DNA from: a bacterium
GTDB lineage: Bacteria > Zixibacteria > MSB-5A5 > GN15 > FEB-12
DNA length: 9,912 nucleotides
Direction of reading: 5' to 3'
Assembly: GCA_030612965.1 (NCBI GenBank)
Contig: JAUWMW010000068.1
Location: forward strand, 1-9,912
Shown: in pieces, positions 1-5,868 of the stretch
Layout: each line of letters begins with the position of its first letter
How positions within the stretch are numbered: the stretch's first letter is position 1
The notes under the pieces: generated by a model
The model's database searches: none
What the model was told of the DNA's origin: nothing
The model's input: only the letters and a program-made list of their open reading frames with translations
Made by a program: the position numbers and the translations under genes

Positions 1-74
1 AATGGCAGATCTGAACTCTCGGCCATCTTCACAGCCGAAAGCTTGAAATCCCGGTCAAAATTACGACGAGACAT
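1..74 (-). CDS. Transposase orfA N-terminus (IS3/IS911-type HTH protein), partial
   Basis: From the ATG at 74-72, reading leftward, the frame gives MSRRNFDRDFKLSAVKMAES and continues SDLP to the window edge. A basic, Arg/Lys-rich start followed by a 'F..DFK..AV' pattern is typical of the first helix of the helix-turn-helix DNA-binding OrfA of IS3-family elements (Transposase_8 type). In those elements OrfA binds the terminal repeats and is fused to the catalytic OrfB by programmed frameshifting. The start is well supported by GGAGGTG with a 6-base spacer. Only 24 codons are visible, so the family call rests on the N-terminal pattern plus the adjacent terminal repeat. No disabling change is seen in the visible part. 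Confidence 0.65.
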   Translation of the reverse strand, partial: MSRRNFDRDFKLSAVKMAESSDLP

Positions 75-141
75 AATGAACACCTCCAAAGCCAACTTAA
101 CACGACCTTCAAAAAGTGTCCACCTTTTTGGGGGAAGATCA
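1..141 (-). mobile_element. End of an IS3-family-like insertion sequence, cut by the window edge
   Basis: Read on the minus strand from 141, the DNA begins TGATCTTCCCCC, then an A run and GGTGGACAC. This is the TG-starting, C-run/A-run/GTGGACAC style of terminal repeat common in IS3-family elements. About 60 bases inside is a strong ribosome-binding site (GGAGGTG, plus-strand 81-87) followed by the start of an orfA-like reading frame (74 leftward). Terminal repeat, leader and first transposase frame in this order are what the left end of an IS3-type element looks like. The other end, the main transposase frame and any target duplication lie outside the window, so completeness cannot be judged. 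The inner boundary at about 141 is inferred from the repeat-like sequence and from the point where the neighbouring REP hairpin is interrupted. Confidence 0.72.
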
Positions 142-162
142 AACCCCCTTGCGGGTTCCGAC
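142..162 (+). repeat. Truncated REP hairpin on the 3' side of the RAYT gene
   Basis: The sequence AACCCCC-TTGC-GGGTTCCGAC matches, in reverse complement, the inner part of the complete hairpin at 723-748 with one mismatch. A full copy would need GTAG and GTCGG upstream to complete the left arm. Instead the bases before 142 are GAAGATCA, which belong to the terminal repeat of the IS ending at about 141. The copy therefore looks clipped by the IS junction. It faces inward toward the copy on the other side of the RAYT gene. Confidence 0.7.
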
Positions 163-169
163 TCTCAAG

Positions 170-673
170 CTATTCACCAAAATCCGCGTGCGAAACAATA
201 ACTTCGTTCGAACCCCAATCGGCCGTATACATTCCTTCCTTCACAAAGACCCGAAAGGAAGAATGTTGCCAATCAATTGGTGATTGCACCAAGCCATGTT
301 TGACTGGATTGTAATGAACATAATCAAGATGGCGTCTCATATCATCATCATCACGAATCATGTGATCCCAGAACCTGTTCTGCCAGGTTCGTCCCGACGT
401 CCGACCATAGTCCCTTAAGTGATGTTGGGCAAACGACAGCTTGATACATTTCATCAGTTTTGACACATTATTTCGTTTTGGATCAATAATAAGATGCCAG
501 TGATCTGGTAGAATCACCCATGCTATAAGCTGAAACGGTTCTCTCTCATTGTATTTGTGGATAGCGTCCCAGAGCAGATTAACGCTATCGAGAAGTATCG
601 TTTTGCGTTTATGAGTAACACGTGTAAGGAAGTAGGTGTTACCGGGTGAGAAGTATCTTCGTATGTTTCTCAT
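170..673 (-). CDS. REP-associated tyrosine transposase (RAYT, Y1 transposase of the IS200 type)
   Basis: This 167-residue protein is a single-strand DNA nuclease/transposase of the HUH Y1 class. Visible motifs are a basic start with 'Y.PG..YF.T', typical of Transposase_17/RAYT proteins; the metal-binding HUH motif LPDHWH with H58 and H60; the conserved 'W..RFWDH.IRD..D' stretch at about 97-110; the signature LDYVHYNPVKHGLV at 117-129, containing the candidate catalytic tyrosine (Y118, less likely Y121); and the C-terminal 'Y.ADWG' tail at 149-154. Length and motif order match full-length RAYTs, and no frameshift is seen. The ATG at 673 has no obvious Shine-Dalgarno sequence, suggesting low expression. 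The gene is bracketed by inverted REP hairpins, which in studied RAYTs are the cleavage substrate. It points leftward, like the adjacent IS fragment, and away from accC. Confidence 0.93.
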   Translation of the reverse strand: MRNIRRYFSPGNTYFLTRVTHKRKTILLDSVNLLWDAIHKYNEREPFQLIAWVILPDHWHLIIDPKRNNVSKLMKCIKLSFAQHHLRDYGRTSGRTWQNRFWDHMIRDDDDMRRHLDYVHYNPVKHGLVQSPIDWQHSSFRVFVKEGMYTADWGSNEVIVSHADFGE

Positions 674-722
674 GTCGTGAATATAGTTGAAATGGACAAG
701 ACCGGCAAGTCATGGCCAAGAA

Positions 723-752
723 GTCGGAACCCACAAGGGGGTTCCGACCTAC
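723..752 (-). repeat. Complete REP hairpin with GTAG tetranucleotide, upstream of the RAYT gene
   Basis: GTCGGAACCC (723-732) and GGGTTCCGAC (739-748) are perfect inverted arms around the six-base loop ACAAGG. On the minus strand the hairpin is immediately preceded by GTAG (752-749), the tetranucleotide that marks the 5' foot of REP elements and is read by RAYT proteins. An outer inverted repeat, AAGACCGG (698-705) with CCGGTCTT (752-759), encloses it. The related, clipped copy lies at 142-162 on the other side of the gene. Confidence 0.8.
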
Positions 753-800
753 CGGTCTTCGGTAACATTTATTGTGAGGCAAGTCATCGTTCGCCCATAT

Positions 801-830
801 CAGGTGGATTTGTGTCAGGTGGATTTGTGT
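801..830 (+). repeat. Perfect 15-bp tandem duplication (two copies)
   Basis: CAGGTGGATTTGTGT occurs twice in direct succession (801-815 and 816-830) with no mismatch. It lies in the non-coding gap between the RAYT unit and accC and ends exactly at the candidate -35 box. It could be a simple slippage duplication or a pair of binding sites; nothing else in the window repeats it. The rest of the 674-915 gap holds the REP hairpin, a candidate promoter and otherwise no recognisable element. Confidence 0.85.
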
Positions 831-858
831 TGTACTGATGAGGTATTTGCTGTATATT
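830..858 (+). promoter_or_regulatory. Candidate sigma-70 promoter for the accC-gcv gene run
   Basis: TTGTAC (830-835) and TATATT (853-858) are separated by 17 bases. The -10 box matches the consensus at five of six positions, the -35 box at three of six. Start of transcription would fall near 865, about 50 bases before the accC start. No other convincing promoter is seen between here and the end of gcvPB. The organism's own promoter consensus is unknown, so this is a pattern match only. Confidence 0.4.
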
Positions 859-915
859 GGCACACTATGTAGCGATGGGATAAGCCCACTTGGCCTGAAT
901 GTTAGGTAAGTATAG

Positions 916-2373
916 TTGTTTGATAAAGTTCTGATAGCTAATCGCGGTGAGATCGCCCTGCGGATTATCCGCGCCTGCCGCGAACTCGGATTGACAACGG
1001 TGGCCGTCTACTCCGAAGCCGACCGGGATGCCCTGCACGTCCGCTTTGCCGATGAGGACGTTTGCATCGGTCCGGCCCTGCCGAACGAGTCCTACCTGGA
1101 CACGCGGCAAATAATCGCGGCGGCCGAAGTCACCAACGCCGGCGCTATTCACCCCGGCTACGGTTTTCTGGCCGAGAACGCCGATTTTGCCGATATCTGC
1201 GAATCCTGTGGGATCGTTTTTATCGGCCCCACGGCCGAGCAGATCCGCAAGATGGGCGATAAGGTGATGGCCAAGGAGTTGATGAAAAAGGCCGGCGTGC
1301 CGGTTACGCCCGGCTCCGATGGAATCGTCCGTACATTTCAGGAGACGTCCCGAGTAGCCCACGAGATCGGTTTCCCCGTCATGCTAAAGGCAGTGGCCGG
1401 CGGCGGCGGCAAAGGGATGCGCATGTGCCGCAACGAGGCGGAACTGGAGCGCGGGTTCCATATCGCGTCGGCCGAGGCGGCCAACTCCTTCGGCAACCCG
1501 GATTTGTATCTGGAGAGACTGATCCTCGGCCCGCACCATGTTGAGATTCAGATTATTGGCGATACCCACGGCAACTATTACTACCTCGGCGAACGCGACT
1601 GCTCGATTCAGCGACGTCACCAGAAGCTAATCGAGGAAACCCCCTCTCCCCTGATGACTCCCGAATTGCGCAAACAAATGGGTGAGGCAGCGGTGCGAGG
1701 TGCCAAATTGGTAGACTACCGCGGTGTGGGGACGATCGAGTTCCTGGTCGACGACGATCGCAACTTCTATTTCATGGAAATGAACACCCGCATCCAGGTT
1801 GAGCACCCGGTGACCGAAGAGGCTTACGAGATCGACCTGGTGAAGGACCAGATACGAGTAGCTATGGGCGAAGAGGTCACTTATCGACCGGAAGAGTTGA
1901 TCCCGAAATGGGCTGTCATCGAATGTCGCATCAACGCCGAGGATGTCGAGAAGGGTTTCCGACCGACGCCGGGGAAAATCGTCGGATTGCACATTCCGGG
2001 TGGTCCCGGGGTTCGGGTTGATCGGGCGGTCTATACCACCTACACCATTCCGCCGTTTTACGATTCGATGATCGCCAAGCTGATCTGCAAGGGTCGTGAC
2101 CGTAAGCAAGCGCTGCTCCGCATGAAGAACGCCCTTAGGGAATTCATTGTCGACGGTATCCCGACTACTATTCCGTTTCACCAGCGCGTGATCGAACATC
2201 CGGATTTCGCCAGTGGGAATTACAACCTCGACTTTGTTGACAAGATCATGCTTGCCGATAAACAAGCACCAGCCACAAAACTAACACTCCAGCGACCGGC
2301 TGAGACCACGGAAAAGGTCGAAACCGAACCTGAGACCGAGCCGGTGGCGCCTGGCATCGAAGATAAGAACTAA
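916..2373 (+). CDS. accC: Biotin carboxylase (acetyl-CoA carboxylase subunit AccC)
   Basis: Biotin carboxylase uses ATP and bicarbonate to carboxylate biotin on a carrier protein, the first half-reaction of acetyl-CoA carboxylase in fatty-acid synthesis. The ATP-grasp fold is complete: N-terminal MFDKVLIANRGEIALRI; AIHPGYGFLAEN at 77-88; MGDK (K116); LKAVAGGGGKGM with K158 and the glycine loop 162-165; HHVEIQ 207-212; ERDCSIQRRHQK ending at K237; metal ligands E275 and E288; NTRIQVEHPVTE with R292 and E296; and ECRINAE with R338. The start is TTG at 916, directly after an in-frame TAG at 913-915, with a weak AGGTAAG upstream; the family's canonical first residues confirm it. At 485 residues it is about 35 longer than E. 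coli AccC because of an acidic, Glu/Thr/Pro-rich tail after about 450. No biotin-carrier (AMKM) domain is present and no accB gene is next to it. It could also serve another acyl-CoA or pyruvate carboxylase with separate subunits. Confidence 0.95.
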   Translation: MFDKVLIANRGEIALRIIRACRELGLTTVAVYSEADRDALHVRFADEDVCIGPALPNESYLDTRQIIAAAEVTNAGAIHPGYGFLAENADFADICESCGIVFIGPTAEQIRKMGDKVMAKELMKKAGVPVTPGSDGIVRTFQETSRVAHEIGFPVMLKAVAGGGGKGMRMCRNEAELERGFHIASAEAANSFGNPDLYLERLILGPHHVEIQIIGDTHGNYYYLGERDCSIQRRHQKLIEETPSPLMTPELRKQMGEAAVRGAKLVDYRGVGTIEFLVDDDRNFYFMEMNTRIQVEHPVTEEAYEIDLVKDQIRVAMGEEVTYRPEELIPKWAVIECRINAEDVEKGFRPTPGKIVGLHIPGGPGVRVDRAVYTTYTIPPFYDSMIAKLICKGRDRKQALLRMKNALREFIVDGIPTTIPFHQRVIEHPDFASGNYNLDFVDKIMLADKQAPATKLTLQRPAETTEKVETEPETEPVAPGIEDKN

Positions 2374-2386
2374 AACGGAGGATAGC

Positions 2387-2767
2387 GTGAACATCCCGAC
2401 CGAACTGAAATACACCAAAGAACACGAGTGGATCAAGTTGGACGGAAGCACGGCCACAGTCGGGATCACCGATTGGGCTCAGGGCGAATTAGGAGATATC
2501 GTTTTTGTCGAATTGCCTGAGGTTGGCGACAAGGTTGAGAGAACGAAACCGTTCGGCACCATCGAGGCGGTCAAGGCAGTCTCGGACCTGTTTGCGCCTC
2601 TCAGTGGCGAGGTGGTCGAGATCAACGCCGCCCTGGAAGACGATCCGATGGTTATCAACCGCGACGCTTACGGTGACGGCTGGATGGTCAGGATCGAATG
2701 CTCCGACTTATCCGAGTTGGACCAACTGTTGGACAGCGCGGGGTACGAAAGCATTATCAACGGTTGA
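2387..2767 (+). CDS. gcvH: Glycine cleavage system H protein
   Basis: The H protein is the small lipoylated shuttle of the glycine cleavage system. Its lipoyl arm accepts the aminomethyl group from the P-protein and carries it to T and L proteins. The 126-residue length is normal. The hallmark H-protein opening 'KYTKEHEWIK' is at 8-17, followed by 'VGITDWAQGELGDIVFVELP' at 25-44. The lipoyl-attachment region IEAVKAVSD follows with the modified lysine at K63, then 'GWMVRI' near 97. The start is GTG at 2387, set by GGAGGA at 2377-2382 with a 4-base spacer, only 13 bases after the accC stop. It is probably co-transcribed with accC upstream and gcvPA downstream. Confidence 0.97.
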   Translation: MNIPTELKYTKEHEWIKLDGSTATVGITDWAQGELGDIVFVELPEVGDKVERTKPFGTIEAVKAVSDLFAPLSGEVVEINAALEDDPMVINRDAYGDGWMVRIECSDLSELDQLLDSAGYESIING

Positions 2768-2817
2768 GCCGCATCACTTCGGCGCCACTGATCGCATAGG
2801 AGCTTGCCAACCCAAAT

Positions 2818-4173
2818 ATGCCATACGTACCGAACAGTGATGCTGATCGCCGGGCGATGTTAAGTCGGATCGGCGTCAGTCGCATCGACGATCTACTGAG
2901 CGACATTCCCACGCCACTGCGACTCAATCGACCACTGGAAATTTCCGCCACATCAGAATTGGAACTGCTTGCCCAGATGGGCGAACTGGCCGAGAGCAAC
3001 TCGACCGGGCTGGCCTGCTTTGCGGGAGGTGGCGTCTACGATCATTTCATTCCGTCTGCCGTCGCTGCGGTCGTCAGTCGCCCCGAATTCGTCACAGCCT
3101 ACACTCCGTATCAGCCGGAAGTGTCTCAGGGCACTCTCCAGGCAATTTACGAGTTCCAGTCGCACATCTGCCGGCTGACCGGGATGGATGTGGCTAACGC
3201 ATCGATGTACGACGGAGCCAGCGCTATGGCGGAGGCGGCCGTGATGGCGTGCAAAGTGACGCGACGAAACCGCGTGGTGGTGTCTGAGACGGTCAATCCG
3301 CTCTACCATCAGGTGTTAGAGACCTATCTATCGGGAAGAGATACGCAACTGGTAACAATGCCGATGGCGGCCGGCGTTACTGACGAGCAATCTCTGTCGG
3401 AAATGGTCGATGACCAGACGGCCTGTGTCGTCGCAGCTCAGCCGAATTTCTTCGGACAGCTCGAGGATATCGAAGGCGCCGCAAAAATCGTGCACGCTGT
3501 TGGCGGTAAGTTAGTGATGGTGATTGACCCGATCGTCCAGGCGATCCTGAAAACACCCGCTGCCTGCGGGGCGGATATCGTCGTCGGTGAGGGTCAGCCT
3601 CTGGGCATACCCGTTTCATTCGGAGGTCCGTTGCTCGGGTTCTTTGCTGCCCGCAAGGAACTCATTCGGTCCCTGCCGGGTCGGGTGGTCGCCCGTACCA
3701 AGGATGTTGAGGGCCGCGATGGGTTCGTACTCACGCTGCAGACGCGAGAGCAGCATATTCGTCGTGAAAAAGCCACCTCCAATATCTGCACCAATGAGGC
3801 ACTGTGCGCAACTACGGCCGCGGTATACATGACCCTGTTAGGTCGAACCGGTTTGAAGCAAGTGTCCCTGCTGTCAGCCGAGAAGGCACAGGAGACGGCT
3901 CGACGGTTATGCGAACTCGATGGGTTTGCACCCTATTTCGAGGGACCTTTCATACGAGAATTCGCGGTGAAGACGCCCCTGCCAGCCGGGGAGATTATCC
4001 TGGATTTGGTCAAGCAGGATATTCTGCCGGGTATCGACGCCGGACGATGGTATCCCGGCCTTGAGGATTGCCTGATTGTAGCCACGACTGAAAAACGCAC
4101 GCCCCACGACATTGACTGTCTGATCGGGGCCATGAAGAAGCTCGCCCAAAGTCATGCTATGTCCCAAATGTAA
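2818..4173 (+). CDS. gcvPA: Glycine dehydrogenase (decarboxylating) subunit 1
   Basis: This is the N-terminal half of the P-protein in organisms where the enzyme is split. With GcvPB it forms the PLP-dependent glycine decarboxylase that releases CO2 and transfers the aminomethyl moiety to GcvH. The 451-residue length is as expected. Family-typical segments are the opening 'MPYVPNSDADRRAML..IGV', CFAGGGVYDHFIPS at 67-80, YTPYQPEVSQG at 95-105 and MYDGASAMAEA at 130-140. As expected for this subunit, the PLP-binding lysine motif is absent and lies in GcvPB. The ATG at 2818 gives the canonical N-terminus, although the nearest Shine-Dalgarno-like AGGAG (2798-2802) is 15 bases away, farther than usual. 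Its last 20 bases overlap the start of the next gene. Confidence 0.96.
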   Translation: MPYVPNSDADRRAMLSRIGVSRIDDLLSDIPTPLRLNRPLEISATSELELLAQMGELAESNSTGLACFAGGGVYDHFIPSAVAAVVSRPEFVTAYTPYQPEVSQGTLQAIYEFQSHICRLTGMDVANASMYDGASAMAEAAVMACKVTRRNRVVVSETVNPLYHQVLETYLSGRDTQLVTMPMAAGVTDEQSLSEMVDDQTACVVAAQPNFFGQLEDIEGAAKIVHAVGGKLVMVIDPIVQAILKTPAACGADIVVGEGQPLGIPVSFGGPLLGFFAARKELIRSLPGRVVARTKDVEGRDGFVLTLQTREQHIRREKATSNICTNEALCATTAAVYMTLLGRTGLKQVSLLSAEKAQETARRLCELDGFAPYFEGPFIREFAVKTPLPAGEIILDLVKQDILPGIDAGRWYPGLEDCLIVATTEKRTPHDIDCLIGAMKKLAQSHAMSQM

Positions 4174-4501
4174 AACTGAACTTGAGGACGGCAAAGTAAG
4201 TTGCCCGGTCTGTGGCTGGGAACTGACTGATGAAGAGAAAGCCAAGTGGCTTGTTCTCGGCACGATTCAGGACCCACCATTTGCCAACCTGGCCCGTGAG
4301 GTGCTTAAATCGCAGGGCATCCCGGCCGTGGTGATTTCCAGATCCGGGTTTTTCGGCAATATCGGCTTGTCGTTTAATCCGATTTTCAGCGGTGGGAAAC
4401 CGGGAACGTTTGAGGTCATGGTTCCACGCGACTACGTCGAAGAAGCCCGAGACACCCTGGACATGACCCTTGGTGACAAATGGCAGCCGGAGGAAAACTG
4501 A
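4154..4501 (+). CDS. Small zinc-ribbon protein with DUF2007-like domain (copy 1)
   Basis: This 115-residue protein of unknown function has two parts. The N-terminus is a zinc ribbon with CPKC (C3, C6) and CPVC (C17, C20), ten residues between the pairs. Residues about 31-108 resemble the DUF2007 (putative signal-transducing) fold: 'WLVLGTI', a helix 'LAREVLKSQGIPAVVISRSG', then 'FEVMVPRDYVEEARDTLD'. That fold is a ferredoxin-like unit seen in small cytosolic proteins with proposed regulatory roles; the assignment is by pattern only. The ATG at 4154 lies inside the end of gcvPA (20-base overlap), suggesting translational coupling; I see no strong Shine-Dalgarno. It is clearly paralogous to the following gene. 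No signal peptide or membrane segment is visible. Confidence 0.85.
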   Translation: MLCPKCKTELEDGKVSCPVCGWELTDEEKAKWLVLGTIQDPPFANLAREVLKSQGIPAVVISRSGFFGNIGLSFNPIFSGGKPGTFEVMVPRDYVEEARDTLDMTLGDKWQPEEN

Positions 4502-4888
4502 GTGCCCTATTGTCCCAAGTGTAAATATGTGTTCCAGAGCGGCATCGGCATTTGCCCGGATTGTGAAGTGCCGCTGGTGGAACATGCGCTCGCTGGTCGC
4601 GGCGCCGCCATGGTGCCGGACGATAGCTGGGTGGTGGTCGGTGGCGTCATTGATCGTGAGGAAACACAAGTTGCCAAAGGATCGCTGGATTCATCGAACA
4701 TACCCTCCATGGTGTTGCCGTCACGGATCGGCTGGTTCGGAAATGAAGGCGCCTCATCACGACCAACGGCAGATGAGGAAGATGACGGCAACTTGATCAT
4801 GGTGCCGCGAGAGTTCCACGGGGAGGCTTCCGCCATTCTTGATGCCGTCCTGGGGGAGGACTACTTTGATGAAGAAACTGCGGAATGA
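4502..4888 (+). CDS. Small zinc-ribbon protein with DUF2007-like domain (copy 2)
   Basis: This 128-residue paralogue of the preceding gene has the same layout: a zinc ribbon with CPKC (C4, C7) and CPDC (C18, C21), then a DUF2007-like domain at about 43-118. Corresponding stretches include WVVVGGVI with WLVLGTI, 'SSNIPSMVLPSRIGWFG' with 'SQGIPAVVISRSGFFG', and 'IMVPREFHGEASAILD' with 'VMVPRDYVEEARDTLD'. Copy 2 has a longer linker after the ribbon and an acidic insert (DEEDD) before the last strand. The start is GTG at 4502, immediately after the TGA of copy 1 (4499-4501), with GGAGGA at 4489-4494 and a 7-base spacer, so the two are surely co-translated. Function is unknown; a metal-binding or regulatory role is inference from the fold. 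Confidence 0.85.
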   Translation: MPYCPKCKYVFQSGIGICPDCEVPLVEHALAGRGAAMVPDDSWVVVGGVIDREETQVAKGSLDSSNIPSMVLPSRIGWFGNEGASSRPTADEEDDGNLIMVPREFHGEASAILDAVLGEDYFDEETAE

Positions 4889-4916
4889 TTGACTGCTCTA
4901 CATACAGGGAGTTTCT

Positions 4917-5825
4917 ATGAGAATCGCAACATCGCTGCTGCTGTTTATCTTCTTTGTGGCGGGTGCTGTCACAGCACAGGAGGAGCCGGAACCAGCGATG
5001 GATTCAACGACGCCGTCGGCCGTTTCCTATGCCAGCATCGAGGAGGCCCGGGCGGCCACGGCTGTGCCCTGGTACAATTTCTGGGATGATCCGAAACCTA
5101 TAGTAGTGAAATTCTACACCGACTGGTGTACATGGTGCAAGACTATCGACACGGTCGTATTGGTAGATTCTGCCGTAATCGATTTCTTCAACAATGAAAT
5201 GGCCCTGGTGATAATTAACGCTGGGGTCGACACCGCGCTGACCAAACAGTATCATGTATCCGGTTTCCCCACGCTGGTGATGATTGAGGCGGACGGCAAC
5301 GAAGTGGACCGCCTGGTTGGATACCTCCCCCCCGAACCGTTCCTCAAAACTTTTCGTGATTACGGCAACGGCATCGGGACTTTGGACGACCTGTTGAACC
5401 GGGCTACCACCGAAACCGATCGCGAGCTATATTCTGAGATCGCTGAGAAATACAAGTATCGCGGTGGCAGTGACGATGCCAAGGTCTGGTATCAGAAGGT
5501 TGTTGACGAAGGTGACCCGCTGGACTCGCTGTCCGGAGAGAGCCGCCTGTCGTTGGCCGACATGTTCCGTCGGGCCAAGGACTGGGAGGCTGCGATAGAT
5601 GCTTACAAAGCTGTCAGCGAAGATTTCGGCGACAGCCCTATCGGTGCAAATGCTGAGATATGGACGGCTATCGTTTACAGACAGAGCGGCGACACCACCA
5701 GAGCAGTCGCGGGGTTTGAGGCGTTCATTGAAAACCATCCGGATCGTGAGAATGTCGAATACTGCCGGAAGCAGATTAAGAAACTGACCGAACCGCCGGA
5801 AGAGAAAAAGGACATCGAAGGATAA
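4917..5825 (+). CDS. Exported thioredoxin-fold protein with C-terminal TPR-like repeats
   Basis: This is a 302-residue predicted periplasmic protein. Residues 1-20 form a signal peptide (MRIATSLLLFIFFVAGAVTA), with likely cleavage before QEE. A thioredoxin-like domain spans about 35-150. Its 'PIVVKFYTDWCTWCK' stretch holds the redox pair C71 and C74 in WCTWC, and the cis-proline SGFPTL (P118) follows at the expected distance. The helical remainder at about 165-292 has TPR-like repeats such as 'DAKVWYQKVVDEG', 'DWEAAIDAYKAVSEDF' and 'TRAVAGFEAFIENHP', which usually mediate protein contacts. The single cysteine C283 is outside the active site. It resembles DsbD-gamma/thioredoxin_7-type disulfide reductases, but its partner is unknown. 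ATG 4917 is supported by AGGGAG at 4906-4911. It lies 28 bases after the zinc-ribbon pair and before gcvPB. Confidence 0.85.
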   Translation: MRIATSLLLFIFFVAGAVTAQEEPEPAMDSTTPSAVSYASIEEARAATAVPWYNFWDDPKPIVVKFYTDWCTWCKTIDTVVLVDSAVIDFFNNEMALVIINAGVDTALTKQYHVSGFPTLVMIEADGNEVDRLVGYLPPEPFLKTFRDYGNGIGTLDDLLNRATTETDRELYSEIAEKYKYRGGSDDAKVWYQKVVDEGDPLDSLSGESRLSLADMFRRAKDWEAAIDAYKAVSEDFGDSPIGANAEIWTAIVYRQSGDTTRAVAGFEAFIENHPDRENVEYCRKQIKKLTEPPEEKKDIEG

Positions 5826-5826
5826 A

Positions 5827-5842
5827 GCCGGCTTCTGCCGGC
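5827..5842 (+). other. Small GC-rich stem-loop between the thioredoxin gene and gcvPB
   Basis: GCCGGC (5827-5832), TTCT loop, GCCGGC (5837-5842) form a perfect 6-bp stem directly after the stop codon. No T run follows, so it is unlikely to be an efficient intrinsic terminator. It may act as a processing or attenuation structure, or be chance. Confidence 0.35.
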
Positions 5843-5868
5843 GGCTGTTGACAATGGAATCTTGATCG

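Larger units (their letters stand above)
142..752 (-). mobile_element. RAYT-REP unit (REPtron): tyrosine transposase gene bracketed by inverted REP hairpins
   Basis: One RAYT gene (170-673) lies between two copies of the same palindromic sequence in opposite orientation, at about 142-162 and 723-752. RAYTs (IS200/IS605-related Y1 transposases) are characteristically flanked by REP hairpins that they recognise and cleave as single-stranded DNA, so this arrangement fits a REPtron. The two copies share the arm GGGTTCCGAC and a C/G-run-TTG(T/C) centre, with one clear base difference in the retained part. Unlike classic insertion sequences these units are usually immobile or domesticated single-copy genes serving dispersed REPs. 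The DNA here is visibly more AT-rich than the metabolic genes to the right, consistent with separate origin. Confidence 0.7.

Noticed and set aside
801..830. Tandem repeat as a minimal CRISPR-like array
   Set aside because: Copies are directly adjacent with no spacer, only two units, and no cas genes are present.
865..1362. Antisense open frame of 165 codons across the accC start
   Set aside because: It lies opposite a fully conserved biotin carboxylase and reads as a typical shadow of GC-biased codons; no family resemblance. Other long antisense frames (for example 1627-2265 and 8535-9164) are rejected for the same reason.
4154..5825. The zinc-ribbon pair plus thioredoxin protein as a defence or toxin-antitoxin module
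   Set aside because: No nuclease, NTPase, toxin-like or membrane-effector motif is present; the thioredoxin protein is exported while the small proteins look cytosolic, so no coherent module can be argued from the sequence.
5848..5853. Perfect TTGACA just before gcvPB
   Set aside because: No acceptable -10 box lies 16-18 bases downstream; that position falls inside the first codons of gcvPB (GAAGAA). Probably chance.
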